The translations under genes and the position numbers were made by a program. The notes under the pieces were generated by a model, which worked only from the letters and a program-made list of their open reading frames with translations, was not told where the DNA came from and ran no database searches. A stretch of 64,000 nt of DNA. It comes from Sulfidibacter corallicola. Lineage in GTDB: Bacteria; Acidobacteriota; Holophagae; Acanthopleuribacterales; Acanthopleuribacteraceae. The stretch is from assembly GCF_017498545.1 (NCBI RefSeq), contig NZ_CP071793.1, forward strand, positions 930,001 to 994,000, read 5' to 3'. Positions 1-9,112 of this stretch are shown here, piece by piece; positions within the stretch are counted from its first letter, which is position 1, and each line of letters starts with the position of its first letter.

Positions 1-2588
1 TAGCCGGCCAGTTCGGGAAGGTCCAGGGTCCAGATGCCGCGGCCCTGGGTGGCCGCCAGAATTTGGCCCTCCACCAGGGAGAGCTCGAAGATGGCGACCT
101 GGGGCATGCCGCTGTCGCTCAATTCCCAACTGGCGCCGCCGTCTTCGCTGACGAACAGGCCGATCTCGGTGCCGGCCCACAGGATTTGATCGTCATGGGG
201 CATGACCAGCAGCGTGAACACCGCCACGTCGGGGAATCCGTTGCTGCTGGTGCCGTCGCCGTTCGCGAAGCCCGAGAGGTCGGTCCAGGTCTGGCCGAGG
301 TTGGTGGTGCGCAGGATTTTCGCCGCGCCGGGAGCGGAGAACAGCAAGTAGGCCGTGTTGGGATCGGCGGGGTGGGTGGCGAGGCCCGAGGACTCGGTCA
401 GGTTTTCGGCGGGCAGGTTGGCGGTGACTTCCTGGTAGCTCAGGCCGCTGTCGGTCGAGACGTGCACGCCACCGCGGCCGCCGGTCGGCGGATCGAGGCT
501 GATCCGCGAGGTGGCCCAGACCACGTGTGGGCTGGCGTTGGCGACCTCCACGTTGGCGAACGGCCGGTAGCCCAACCAGTTGCCGCTCATCGGCGTGAGG
601 GTCCAGGTCGAGCCGAAATCGTCGGACCGGCCGATGCCGGCGGTGCCGATGATGAACACCAAATCGGGGTCCTGCTTGCTGGAGGCGAGCTTGGTGATGA
701 AGGGTGGGAACCCGGTAATGGCCCCACCGGCCAGGGGGCTCCAGGTGAGGCCGCCGTCGGTGGATCTGGCCAGGCCGTTGAACTGCGAGCCGCCCAGCAA
801 CAGGCTGGGGTTTTCGCCGTGCCACACCGCTTCGAAGCCGTCACCGCCGATGGCGGGGAACCAGGGTGATTGGGCGTTGGGATCGGCGCCGGAGAAAAAG
901 GTGCCGTTGTCCTGCATGCCGCCGATGTAGGCGTTCATGCCCGGGGCCTTGTCGACGCCATAGAACTGGGTCGATGTCTGGCCGGTGATCTGCTGCCAGG
1001 AAGCGCCGCCGTCGGGTGAGTGGGCCACACCGCCGTCGTTGGCGTTGAGGATGCGGTAGGTGCCGTCGGCCGGGTTGGGGATCGTGGTCAGCCAGTGTTG
1101 GTCGGCGTGGACCACGGGCAGGCCGAACTGGTTGGGGATCCAGAAGGTGATTGGAAACGTCACCCGTTGGTTCGTGGTGGGATCCACGTTGGCGCGGTAG
1201 ATGTTCACGCCGCCGAGAAACACCACGTTGGGATCGAAGGGATCCACCACGATCGTGTTGTCGAACCAGCCGGCCGTGTAGGCGCCGTTCGCACCGGATT
1301 GCCCCAGGTTGTTGAACCAGTTGGGATCGTTGCCGGTATCCACCAGCACGACCCAGGTCGCGCCGGCATCGGTCGTCATGTAGAGGTCGGCGATGCCGCG
1401 CGGGCGTTCCACCGCCGCATAGAGCCGGTTGGGATCGGTGGGCGAGATCGCCAGTTCCGTGCGCACGCTGATTCCGGCGAGGCCGGTGCCGGCGTTGGTG
1501 GGATTGCCCACATCGCTGGGGAGCGCGAAATTGTCGGCCGAGACCGTCCAGGTCAGGCCGCCGTCGACCGACTTGATGACGCCGACCTCGTTGACCGAGG
1601 CATATAGGTTGTTGAAGTTGCTGGGGTCGGCGATGATCTGCTGGACGCGGTTGTCGGTGGCCGTGCCCAGTGCCGCGTCGGCGTCGTAGACCTGGGTCCA
1701 GGTTTGACCGCCGTCGGTCGAGCGGAAAATGCCCGATTTGCGTTCACCGCCCTTGGGGCCCAGATGGCTGAAGCTGTCGTTGCTGCAGGCGAGTACCAGG
1801 TTCTCGTCGTTCGGATCCACCACGATGCGGTTGATCGCCTGAAGCAATTCGCCGTTGGCGGTGCTTTCCAATTGGAACCAGGTTTCGCCGTGGTCGGTCG
1901 ATTTCCAGATGCCGGCGCCGATGAGTTCCACCACGCGGCCGTAGCCCATGCCGGTCCCGGCGTAGAAGACGTCCGGATTCGACGAGGACTGGACCAGACA
2001 GGACGTGGCCAGCGAGGTGAAATTGGGTGTCTTGCTCTCCCAGGACTGGCCCGCGTCGCTGGTTTTCCAGATGCCGCCGCCAATGGTCGCGATGAACCAG
2101 GTATTGCCGCTCGCGTCGGCGGCGTCGACCACGATGGCGCGGGCCCGGCCGCTGACGTTGCCCGGTCCGCGTTCCACCCAGGGCAGGGGTTCGCGTTTCT
2201 TCCGTTTGGCGGCTTCGGCCTTGCGGTACTCGCGGACGCGGTAATTGGGCCCGTAGGTGCGCCCGTCCGCACCGGTCTTGATCTGGGCGAAGGCCTCGAT
2301 CAGGAGGCCGGGGTTTTCCTGGCCGGGCTGGCGTCGTTTGGTGGCGTCGATGAGGCCGGCCTTGTGCCGCACCTTTTCGATGGTGCGCTGAAGTTCGGTG
2401 CGCCGAAAGTCGTCGATGCCTGGCTGGGCCCGTTGATCTTCGAGGTAGCGAATGATTTCGAGGGGATCGAAGACGCCGCTGACATGGGTGGGGGCCGCGG
2501 TCGTCGGCTTCGGAGCCGTCTCGGTCATCACCACCGCGAGAAATGCCGCGGACACAAAGAAACTGGCGAACCATATATTTAGTTTCAT
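1..2588 (-). CDS. Secreted BNR/VPS10-type beta-propeller protein (C-terminus off window)
   Basis: Open from the ATG at 2588 to the left window edge without a stop, so about 862 N-terminal residues are visible and the C-terminus is missing. The start is fixed by a strong GAAGGAAGG Shine-Dalgarno just upstream on the minus strand and is followed by a signal-peptide-like stretch (MKLNIWFASFFVSAAFLAVV). The mature part carries many Asp-box motifs of the type SxDxGxTW (for example STDHGETWF, STDGGQTWT, SVDGGLTWT, SPDGGASWQ), alternating with NPDxxYAG-like strands. This is the pattern of sortilin/VPS10 and BNR-repeat propellers, probably two blades-rings. Such proteins are exported and are often adhesins or glycan-binding or hydrolase-like proteins. 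No catalytic residues can be assigned and the ligand is unknown. It has no same-strand neighbour within 1.1 kb. Confidence 0.85.
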   Translation of the reverse strand, partial: MKLNIWFASFFVSAAFLAVVMTETAPKPTTAAPTHVSGVFDPLEIIRYLEDQRAQPGIDDFRRTELQRTIEKVRHKAGLIDATKRRQPGQENPGLLIEAFAQIKTGADGRTYGPNYRVREYRKAEAAKRKKREPLPWVERGPGNVSGRARAIVVDAADASGNTWFIATIGGGIWKTSDAGQSWESKTPNFTSLATSCLVQSSSNPDVFYAGTGMGYGRVVELIGAGIWKSTDHGETWFQLESTANGELLQAINRIVVDPNDENLVLACSNDSFSHLGPKGGERKSGIFRSTDGGQTWTQVYDADAALGTATDNRVQQIIADPSNFNNLYASVNEVGVIKSVDGGLTWTVSADNFALPSDVGNPTNAGTGLAGISVRTELAISPTDPNRLYAAVERPRGIADLYMTTDAGATWVVLVDTGNDPNWFNNLGQSGANGAYTAGWFDNTIVVDPFDPNVVFLGGVNIYRANVDPTTNQRVTFPITFWIPNQFGLPVVHADQHWLTTIPNPADGTYRILNANDGGVAHSPDGGASWQQITGQTSTQFYGVDKAPGMNAYIGGMQDNGTFFSGADPNAQSPWFPAIGGDGFEAVWHGENPSLLLGGSQFNGLARSTDGGLTWSPLAGGAITGFPPFITKLASSKQDPDLVFIIGTAGIGRSDDFGSTWTLTPMSGNWLGYRPFANVEVANASPHVVWATSRISLDPPTGGRGGVHVSTDSGLSYQEVTANLPAENLTESSGLATHPADPNTAYLLFSAPGAAKILRTTNLGQTWTDLSGFANGDGTSSNGFPDVAVFTLLVMPHDDQILWAGTEIGLFVSEDGGASWELSDSGMPQVAIFELSLVEGQILAATQGRGIWTLDLPELAG

Positions 2589-3234
2589 ATGCCTTCCTTC
2601 GCAAGAATAGGGTACCCATCGCATCGAAGCGCGATCCCTGTGCGGGTCTCGCTTCCGGAACCAGCTCCCCAGGGCGTGTAACCCAACCGGGTCGAGCGGT
2701 GTCGACGCGGGGCGGGTGAAGGCGAGGAGGGGGAGGGGATCGGGATGCCGTGACGGAGCGGCCCGCCCGGTGGGGGCGGCCCATAACGGGAATGCCGAGC
2801 CGCGGACACGCCAGGTGATCCAGGGCGGGGATCACGAGGCGTGTCCGCGGCGATGTAAGGCCTTGGAGCCTCTCCATCAGGTTCTGTGGGTCGCTGTGTT
2901 TACTCTAGAAAAGGAGGCCACTGGCGGCAATAGCGTCGAATTCTCAAAAATCGGAGGGCAACGGTACCCATTTTTCTAAGTACTTGTGCTCATGGGAGCA
3001 GGCCACCACCCAGCCAGGCGTGAACCAAAAGGGTAGTTTTCCATCCCGATCAGCGATGACCGCGAGTTTTTACCACGGAGGTCACAGAGATAACGGAGAT
3101 AAAAAAGTGATGTCGTAAGTTGTTCTGTGAGTTGGGTTTGTGAGATACGTTCCACTTTGGAGCGAAGTGCGAAATACTCGAATATGGAGTAGAAAACCTA
3201 ATTTGGTGATTAGGTTTGAGATTTCACCCAAAAA

Positions 3235-3381
3235 ATCTGTCCACGGATCACACCGATCGACACGAATTTAAAAACCATTTGGGATTCGTATTCCCGGTTT
3301 TTTGAGTGACCTGCGGTACTGGGGGAACCATGCCGCGGAAATGCTTTGATTCGTGTCCATTCGCGTGATTCGTGGACAAAA
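3235..3381. repeat. Imperfect long inverted repeat (MITE-like or REP-like)
   Basis: The left arm starts AATCTGTCCACGGATCACAC and the right arm, read on the opposite strand, starts ATTTTGTCCACGAATCACGC; both continue into GACACGAAT. The arms are about 35 bp and separated by about 75 bp. Sequences reading roughly 'gattcgtgt-ccattcgtgtgattcgtgg' recur in intergenic regions of many bacterial genomes, which is recollection rather than a search result. No transposase lies nearby. Confidence 0.55.
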
Positions 3382-3592
3382 TGTCCTGTTCCAAGAAACG
3401 CCTTTAGAGTACTTTTCTCGGCGGAAGCCACCCACTCGAGCCCCACTTCTCCGATTCGAGAGACGGTGCTGCTTCAGCCCTGCCTGTCGATCTCGACGAA
3501 CTCAGTGAACTCTTATGCAACAAACTCTGTAAAGCTCGAAGATAAAGATAAAAACCTAAAAAGGCGGATGTGCAGGGAGTTCGTCGAAAAAT

Positions 3593-3611
3593 GTCGGCCC
3601 GGCGGGCCAAC
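3593..3611. repeat. Palindromic repeat copy (GGCCC-type stem)
   Basis: GTCGGCCC-GGC-GGGCCAAC forms an 8-bp near-perfect stem with a 3-nt loop. It is followed at a short distance by CGCCCCTCTC and AATGCGGGAACT, the same downstream flank that accompanies family copies at 39.4-40.1 kb. It is an isolated member of the window-wide palindrome family. Confidence 0.6.
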
Positions 3612-3769
3612 TTACTGCAACGACGCCCCTCTCACAAATGCGGGAACTCCCAAACGATTCGCTTCGATTAGTTACCCACCTGAAACCCGGGCCCCCGGCC
3701 TGGGCAACGACTCAGTGGTAAAAAAAGAGTTATGCATCAAAAACCCTGTCCCTACGGTGAACCCAAACC

Positions 3770-5137
3770 TCAATCCTCCGTGTGGTGGCGCTCGAAATGT
3801 TTGATCAGCGCCGGGAACAGGTCCTTGTGGAAACACACGTTGTCGCCAATCTTGTTCTGCAGCATCAAGCCGTCCAGGCCCTCGGTCCCCATGCACATGC
3901 GCAACACTTCGTGGCCCTGGATGCCCACGTACGACGCACGCAGGCGCTCGTCCTCGGGGTCCACGTAGAACAACGCGAAATGGTGGTCGTCGTAGAACAC
4001 GGTCGGTATTTCCACCTGGTGGTCGTCGTCGGTTTTGAAGGGACCCGGCTGTTCGGGCAAACTGCCGCGGGGGTTGGTGAAGACCGTGATCAGCGGCAGG
4101 GCCAGGTACAGGCGGCGCACGTCGTCGTCGGTGCGCTCCTTGGAAATGGCCTGGATCAATTGGTTGAGGCCTTCCACGTCCAGTGTTTCCATCGCCGCGG
4201 CGGGTTGCGCCTGGGCGGCGGGTGCGGCTTCGGCCTCGGCGTCGCTTGCCTGGGGCTCGCCGGTGGTGCCGGTCCGCAACTGGGTCAGGTACTTGATCGC
4301 CGCCTCGGCCAGCGGATGCTGGCTGTCCAGTTGGTCGGCCACCTGGGCGAAATTGCCCGCCGCCTCGTGCGGTTCTCCCAAGTTCATTTGAATCAAGGCC
4401 AACCCGAAACGGGCCTCGGCGTAATGGGGCGCCAGACTCAGGGCCTTCTCGAAGTCCGCGACGGCGTCGTGCAAATCGTTGCGACCGGAATGGAGCAGGC
4501 CGCGGTTGTAATAGGTGGCGGGCTCGTCGGGGTCGATGCCAATCGCGTCGTCGTAGGCACCGAGCGCCTGGTCGTCGTCACCGAGGCGGGCGAACACGAC
4601 CGCCAGCCGGTTCCAGACCGAGACGTCGTCCGATTCTTCGGTGGAGCCCTGTTCGGCATCGGCGCGGGCCTGGGCGGCATCGCCCACTTCGAGGAAGGCG
4701 AGCGCCCGCATCGAGAGCACCTCGGCGGTATCCGGTGCGGTCTCCATGGCGCGGGTCATGGTGTAGATGGCCTGGTGGAATTTCTGTTGGCTGTAGTAGA
4801 TCTGTCCCAATTGAAGATGGGCCCGCCACTCACGGGGGTTTTGCTGGATCGCGTCCTTGAAGAACGCCTCGGCCTCTTCCAATTGACCGGCGCGAACCAA
4901 ATCGAATCCCGGGTTCAGCGGATCCGACTCCGGATCGAACGCGATTTCCGGTTCGTCGTCTTCCGCCTCGTCGGTCTCGTCCTCCGCCATGTCGCTCTCG
5001 TCGTTTCCGACCAGCGCGCCCGCCAGCGTCGATAAGGCCTCGTCCTCGGTGAGGTCTTCGGACGGTTCCGGTGATTCGTCTGCCGCCGTCGGGGGTTGAA
5101 TCGGTGATTCGTCTTGATCGTGATCGGGATATATCAT
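3770..5137 (-). CDS. TPR protein with C-terminal SseB-like domain
   Basis: The product has 455 residues and no signal peptide. Residues 1 to about 75 are an acidic low-complexity leader rich in D, E, S and P. About 80-290 hold five or so tetratricopeptide repeats (for example the helix pairs around AEAFFKDAIQQNP, ATYYNRGLLHSG and DAVADFEKALSLAPHYAEA). An Ala-rich linker precedes a C-terminal domain of about 120 residues (VEGLNQLIQAI to the end). Its IPTVFYDDHHFALF and HKDLFPALIKHF stretches recall the SseB N-terminal domain family. TPRs normally mediate protein-protein contacts; the partner is unknown. The start is supported by GGAGG eight bases upstream. It is transcribed away from the tail operon. 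The TPR call is firm and the SseB-like call tentative. Confidence 0.8.
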   Translation of the reverse strand: MIYPDHDQDESPIQPPTAADESPEPSEDLTEDEALSTLAGALVGNDESDMAEDETDEAEDDEPEIAFDPESDPLNPGFDLVRAGQLEEAEAFFKDAIQQNPREWRAHLQLGQIYYSQQKFHQAIYTMTRAMETAPDTAEVLSMRALAFLEVGDAAQARADAEQGSTEESDDVSVWNRLAVVFARLGDDDQALGAYDDAIGIDPDEPATYYNRGLLHSGRNDLHDAVADFEKALSLAPHYAEARFGLALIQMNLGEPHEAAGNFAQVADQLDSQHPLAEAAIKYLTQLRTGTTGEPQASDAEAEAAPAAQAQPAAAMETLDVEGLNQLIQAISKERTDDDVRRLYLALPLITVFTNPRGSLPEQPGPFKTDDDHQVEIPTVFYDDHHFALFYVDPEDERLRASYVGIQGHEVLRMCMGTEGLDGLMLQNKIGDNVCFHKDLFPALIKHFERHHTED

Positions 5138-5467
5138 AGGTACCGCCTCCGGAATCGTTTCGTGAATAGGTTGCGCATCGCCTGGTGCTTGCCTGTCCGG
5201 CGAAGGCCTGCCGCGGGCCTTCGGGAGCGCCTCGTCACAGGTCGGGCCGGTTGCCGGCGCGTCCCAGTCCGCACCTTAGCAGCATGCGGGTCGGGGTTCA
5301 AGGTGCGCCGCCGTTCCCCGAAACCGAGCGGGCCCCCGGTCTCGTAGCGATATGATGAGGACCGTGGGTCGGGATACCCGCGCTCGGTGCCGGGATGTCG
5401 GACCGGGCCCCTGTCGCGCGGCTCCGCGAAACGGCGAATATTCGGCAAACGAAACAGGTGGTGCAGC
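5138..5467. other. Divergent intergenic region
   Basis: This 330-bp stretch lies between the start of the TPR gene (-) and the small secreted-protein gene (+) and presumably contains both promoters. No clear -35/-10 pair, hairpin or repeat was recognised. Confidence 0.4.
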
Positions 5468-6025
5468 ATGTGTTCGAGCTTGATGATGGTGATCGGATTG
5501 ACCTTGTTCTGGGGTGGGGAAACGGCCGCCCATCCCTATGGCGAACCCGATGCGGCGGTGCCCGAGGCGGCCCAGTTCCAGTACTGTCGCGGGAAATGGC
5601 TGGTGACCATCGAAGCTCGCGACGAGCAGGGTCACTTGAAACCGATGGAGACCCAGGGGCCGATCATTTCCATCGGCCGCTACCTCGAGGATGGGCGCAC
5701 CTTTCAAACGACCTTTTCGGTGAATCGGGGCAAGGCCTTCTTTTCGACCCAACTCAAAGCCTGGCACAGCGAACGCAAGCGCTGGGTCAATTCCTTCGTC
5801 AACGCGCGCGACCAACGCTGGGTCAGCAGTGATTCCTTCTGGCGCGACGGCGAAATGGTGACCCTGGTGTACGCCGGCTATACCGCCAAGGAACCCTACA
5901 TGTCGCGGGAAACCGACAAGGACATCGGCAAGAACCGATTCGTCAAGGTGGTCCAGCAATCCCACGACGGCGGAGCCACCTGGGCGCGACCCGCCTACAT
6001 CCTGACCTACACCCGCATCGAGTGA
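5468..6025 (+). CDS. Small secreted protein of unknown function
   Basis: The predicted product has 185 residues. The start at MCSSLMMVIGLTLFWGG was chosen because it directly begins a signal peptide (cleavage likely near TAA-HP) and follows a GGTGG purine stretch; the longer upstream frame adds only an unlikely basic leader. The mature protein is rich in beta-strand-like alternation (GKWLVTIEARDEQG, TFQTTFSVNRGKAFFS, MVTLVYAGYT) and ends in HDGGATWARPAYILTYTRIE. Length and pattern suggest a small beta-barrel or lipocalin-like fold (DUF1579-like), but no family is securely recognised. It lies just upstream of, and in the same direction as, the tail operon, separated from it by that operon's promoter. 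Confidence 0.65.
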   Translation: MCSSLMMVIGLTLFWGGETAAHPYGEPDAAVPEAAQFQYCRGKWLVTIEARDEQGHLKPMETQGPIISIGRYLEDGRTFQTTFSVNRGKAFFSTQLKAWHSERKRWVNSFVNARDQRWVSSDSFWRDGEMVTLVYAGYTAKEPYMSRETDKDIGKNRFVKVVQQSHDGGATWARPAYILTYTRIE

Positions 6026-6111
6026 AGGCGACGGGCGGTGAATTGCGAGCATTTCGACGCGGTGACACTCGATTCGAGAAGTGAACTTCGGCAAAAGAGA
6101 AACTTACGGGG

Positions 6112-6140
6112 TTGACATCAAATTGCCTCGAATCTAATGT
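6112..6140 (+). promoter_or_regulatory. Candidate sigma70 promoter of the tail operon
   Basis: A perfect -35 hexamer TTGACA (6112-6117) is followed after 17 bp by TAATGT (6135-6140), which keeps the key T1, A2 and T6 of the -10 consensus. Transcription would begin near 6147, leaving a leader of about 140 nt before the first gene. It is the only good promoter match noticed before the 29-kb co-directional gene run. Confidence 0.55.
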
Positions 6141-6286
6141 TGGGTTATCCCCTCCTTCTCGATATTCACCTTTTTTGCTCCATCACCCCTCGTCGGCAAA
6201 TGTTCCGATTTGCCGAAATGTACCTATATGCCCGAGTTGAGCGTTTCTTCCGAATCGTTCGCCGCGGGTTATCGCGTAGGCACTTC

Positions 6287-6814
6287 ATGGACCTATTGTA
6301 TGACCAGGCGCTTCAAGCTTTGGAAGCTTCGGTGCGGACCCTGACGGGGTTCCCCCAAACCGGTGACGCGGCGGACGCTTCACTGCACCTGCTGCCGCTG
6401 GATTACGGCCCGAGCGGGATCGGTGGTTTCGTCGGCCTTCAGGCGGACCCGCCCGGGGAGATCACCGCTCGCCGCCTGCGCTGCCGCCTGGTGTTCTCGA
6501 TTACCACCGCCGATCGCGACACCTTCTTCTCCCGCTGCGCCTCGCTGCGCCGCGCCCTGCTGGGCATCGGTCGCGGCGATCGCGTCGTCCACGGCGTGCG
6601 CCACATCGCCTGTGACGATTCGGTCCTTTCGATGCCTTCGACCGCCCAGTCCGGGCTCCAACAGGGCCAGCTCCACTTCAAGATCGATTACGAGTTCACC
6701 AAACACCCCGAGGCCGCGGACGCCGCCATCGATCGCATACCCGTGAACCTTCACGTCGAAACGGGCCAGGCGCCCCATGCGAGCGAGTCGTTCGAGGTCC
6801 CACCACCGCCCTAA
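6287..6814 (+). CDS. Putative tail terminator/completion-like protein
   Basis: The product has 175 residues starting MDLLYDQALQALEASV. An in-frame upstream ATG at 6137 is disfavoured because it overlaps the -10 element of the candidate promoter and would add a basic, unstructured leader. The ribosome site for 6287 is weak (GTAGG). The body has an alpha/beta pattern with a central strand region (LRCRLVFSITTADRDTF), a helix (RCASLRRALLGIG), then HFKIDYEFTKHPEAADAAIDRIPVNLHVE. Size, position immediately before the sheath and this layout resemble tail-terminator or gpU-like proteins, which cap the tube. That is inference from context. It does not match my recollection of DUF4255, the usual eCIS protein of this slot. 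Confidence 0.55.
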   Translation: MDLLYDQALQALEASVRTLTGFPQTGDAADASLHLLPLDYGPSGIGGFVGLQADPPGEITARRLRCRLVFSITTADRDTFFSRCASLRRALLGIGRGDRVVHGVRHIACDDSVLSMPSTAQSGLQQGQLHFKIDYEFTKHPEAADAAIDRIPVNLHVETGQAPHASESFEVPPPP

Positions 6815-6986
6815 GCCGCAGATACGTGACATATCCCGACCTTGTCAGCATGCATCAACGTTCGCCCGGTCCTTTCCGGCCCACCCGTCGTGCGTGAGGT
6901 TCGGCCCGGACCAGGGTCTTCGCGGCCCCGCTCCGCGCGTTCGACGCGGTCGCGAAAGGGCGTACCCAACGGGAGGTTTGGACTTC

Positions 6987-8117
6987 ATGGCTGAAGATAT
7001 TGACTTCGGGAGCCTGGTGGTTCCCGGTACGTTCATCCGCGTTCGCGCCGAGGGCCTGATCAGCGCCGGCGGCATTTCCACCGGCAACATCGGCATCGTC
7101 GGCACCGCCGCCAAAGGCTACGGCACCACGGAGATCCTGACCGACTTCCGGTCGGCCGTGAACGCGTTCGGACCCTACGACAGCTTCGAGACGAAAAAGC
7201 ACAACCTGGTGCGTGCGCTGGAGCTGTTGTTCGCCAACGGTGCCCGCACGATCTACGCCCGCGCACTGGCGCCGACCGATGCGGAAGGTGTCGAGGACAC
7301 CGAAACCTTCACGGCCCAAAACATCAACGCCCAATTCGCGGAACTGGTCAAAGACGACGTGAACATTCTGGTCCTGCCGGAATCGGGCGCGGCCGACGCC
7401 TCGACCATCCTGCGCGCGCTGGTGGAGAACAACGAGACCCACGGCAAGGATATGATGGCGATCGTCGGCACCGATCAGAGCACGGTGGCCAACATCACCG
7501 GCCAGGTGACGGTCAACGACCGGCTCGTCTTCTGTGCGCCGGGCCTGATCGTCAAGGAACCGCGTACCAACCAGGCGGGCAAGGTGGACATGGTCGAGGT
7601 CAGCCTGCCGGGCACCTACACCGCCGCCGCCGTGGCCGGCCTGCTCAGCTCGCTCAGCGTGGCCACCAGTCCCACCAACAAGGGCCTGCCCGGCGTGACG
7701 AAACTGGGCCAGACCTTCAATTACGGCGAGTTGACCGCGTTGATCAACGGTGGGGTCCTGGTCCTCGAGAACCGCGGCGGGGTCCGCATCGTGCGCGGCG
7801 TGACCACCGAGCAGAAAGACGGCTTGCCCTTCCGCCAGATCAGCACGCGTCGCATCGTGGACTTCGCCAAGGCCGGCGTGCGCAAAGTCGGCAACACCTT
7901 CTTGGGCCGCCTGAACAACGTGCGCGTGCGCAAAGCGCTGCAGGGCGCCATTCAGGGCTTCCTCGACACCATGGTCCAGGGCGAGGCGCTGACCGGCTAC
8001 GACCTCGAAGTCACCGCCACCCGCGCCGACGAAATCGCCAATCGGGCGATCGTCAACCTGCGCCTGCGACCCACCTTCAGCATCGACTTCGTGGCCGTCA
8101 CCCTGACCCTCGAATAA
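6987..8117 (+). CDS. Contractile tail sheath protein
   Basis: The product has 376 residues and begins MAEDIDFGSLVVPGTFIRV; GGGAGG ten bases upstream sets the start. The N-terminus (VPGTFIRVRAEG, ISTGNIGIVGTAAKG) is the usual sheath opening that embraces a neighbouring subunit. The C-terminal 90 residues match the conserved contractile-sheath domain: STRRIVDFAKAGVRKVG, then a helix NNVRVRKALQGAIQGFLD and the strand GYDLEVTATRADEIANRAI. Sheath subunits polymerise around the tube and contract to drive it through the target envelope. It is compact, near P2 gpFI in size, and there is only one sheath gene, unlike the three sheath paralogues typical of eCIS loci. Confidence 0.93.
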   Translation: MAEDIDFGSLVVPGTFIRVRAEGLISAGGISTGNIGIVGTAAKGYGTTEILTDFRSAVNAFGPYDSFETKKHNLVRALELLFANGARTIYARALAPTDAEGVEDTETFTAQNINAQFAELVKDDVNILVLPESGAADASTILRALVENNETHGKDMMAIVGTDQSTVANITGQVTVNDRLVFCAPGLIVKEPRTNQAGKVDMVEVSLPGTYTAAAVAGLLSSLSVATSPTNKGLPGVTKLGQTFNYGELTALINGGVLVLENRGGVRIVRGVTTEQKDGLPFRQISTRRIVDFAKAGVRKVGNTFLGRLNNVRVRKALQGAIQGFLDTMVQGEALTGYDLEVTATRADEIANRAIVNLRLRPTFSIDFVAVTLTLE

Positions 8118-8147
8118 ACCGACTCAACGTCTTTGGAGGATTCGACC

Positions 8148-8642
8148 ATGGCCAATACCAGCGTCTACACCGGCGCCGACGGCTCGATCACCCTTTCCGT
8201 GCCCAGCGGGGCGGAAGGCGAGGCCGCGGACGCCATCATCAACGAGAACGAACTGATCTCGGTGGGGCGCGCGACCGGCGTGCGCGTCGAGGTCCACACC
8301 GATCTGAAAGCGTTCCACGAGCTGGGCCAGCGCTTTCCCACCCAACTGCGACCGGGCAACGTGTCCATTTCCGGCTCGATCGGGCGGGCCTTCATCAACG
8401 GTGCCTTGTTGAAGCTGCTGCTCGGCGAGGGCGCCAACAGCCGCCCGGCCGGGGCCTTCATCCAGCCGGCCTTCAACATCACCCTGCTGCTGGCCAATCC
8501 GGCCACCGACGGCGTGCAAAACACCGTCACCCTGCACGACGTGAAGCTGGCGAACTGGGTCTACGAGATCCCCGAGGACCAGTTCGTCATGGAGAAGGTG
8601 GGGTTCATGGCGGCTTCGCTCACGGTTCAGGACGAGGGCTGA
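8148..8642 (+). CDS. Tail tube protein
   Basis: The product has 164 residues starting MANTSVYTGADGSITLS, with GGAGGA seven bases upstream. It is 30 bases downstream of the sheath gene, the canonical sheath-tube order. The sequence is rich in beta-strands (GSITLSVPSGAEG, RVEVHTDLKAFHELG, NVSISGSIGRAFING, NITLLLANP, TVTLHDVKLANWVYEIPEDQFVMEKVGFMAASLTV), as expected for the hexamer-forming tube barrel shared by phage tubes and Hcp. The closing EKVGFMAASLTV strand is typical of tube proteins. It forms the inner conduit. Its stop overlaps the next start by one base (TGATG), so translation is probably coupled. Confidence 0.85.
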   Translation: MANTSVYTGADGSITLSVPSGAEGEAADAIINENELISVGRATGVRVEVHTDLKAFHELGQRFPTQLRPGNVSISGSIGRAFINGALLKLLLGEGANSRPAGAFIQPAFNITLLLANPATDGVQNTVTLHDVKLANWVYEIPEDQFVMEKVGFMAASLTVQDEG

Positions 8643-9112
8643 TGCTTACCTCGGAAGAATTGTTGGCGGGGGCCGATCTGACCTATGAAATCGAGATCCC
8701 GGCCCACGTCCTCCAACCCGACCCGGACAAGGCGCTGCCGGACAAGCCGCTGGTCGTGCGCCTGCGGCCGCTGAACGTGCGCGACCTGCAGCTCATCACT
8801 CGGGCCGCGCGCGAAAAGGACAATCTGACGGCGACCCTGATGGTCAAGCAGGCGCTGGTGGAACCGGAACTGGGCGTGACCCAGATCGGGGCCATGCACG
8901 TGGGTCTGGTGCAGTATCTGTTGGAACAGGTCAACCGGATCAGCGGGATCACGACCACGGCCGACGAATTGAGCCGCCAAGCCGAGGCGCCCCTGGCCCG
9001 GGCGGCCCACATCCTGGCCCGTGAATACGGGTGGACCCCCAGCCAGGTCAACGAACTCACCCTGGGTCAGGTGCTGCTGCACCTGCAAATGCTCCACGAG
9101 GGGGCGACGTGA
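8642..9112 (+). CDS. Tail assembly chaperone-like protein
   Basis: The product has 156 residues. An N-terminal beta-rich part (TYEIEIPAHVLQ, LVVRLRPLNVRDLQLITRAA) precedes a helical C-terminal half ending in GWTPSQVNELTLGQVLLHLQML. The last element resembles the conserved end of short tail chaperones, in which a helix is followed by a 'tlgqi' turn. Such chaperones (P2 gpE, lambda gpG, XkdN types) hold the tape measure before tube polymerisation and lie just downstream of the tube gene, as here. The start overlaps the tube stop; the end overlaps the next start (GTGA). A run of five G at 9100-9104 lies just before the stop and the next gene is in the -1 frame, the arrangement in which chaperone genes often use programmed frameshifting. 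Confidence 0.6.
   Translation: MLTSEELLAGADLTYEIEIPAHVLQPDPDKALPDKPLVVRLRPLNVRDLQLITRAAREKDNLTATLMVKQALVEPELGVTQIGAMHVGLVQYLLEQVNRISGITTTADELSRQAEAPLARAAHILAREYGWTPSQVNELTLGQVLLHLQMLHEGAT

Larger units (their letters stand above)
2589..3769. other. Gene-free, repeat-rich intergenic region (1.2 kb)
   Basis: No convincing gene is seen; the short open frames here lack ribosome sites and conserved features. The stretch holds a 19-bp sequence at 3037-3055 repeated exactly at 51351-51369. It also holds an imperfect inverted repeat (arms about 3235-3269 and 3346-3381) and one copy of the window-wide palindrome family at 3593-3611. An A+T-rich tail lies before the TPR gene terminus. It is probably a landing zone for small non-coding repeats. 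Confidence 0.6.

Noticed and set aside
3230..3390. Possible CRISPR-like or phage attachment site from repeated GTGATTCGTGG words
   Set aside because: Only one pair of inverted arms is present; there is no regular repeat-spacer spacing, no cas gene and no integrase.
3346..3804. A 152-codon plus-strand frame before the TPR gene
   Set aside because: It runs through an inverted repeat and a palindrome, overlaps the 3' end of the TPR gene, and lacks a ribosome site.
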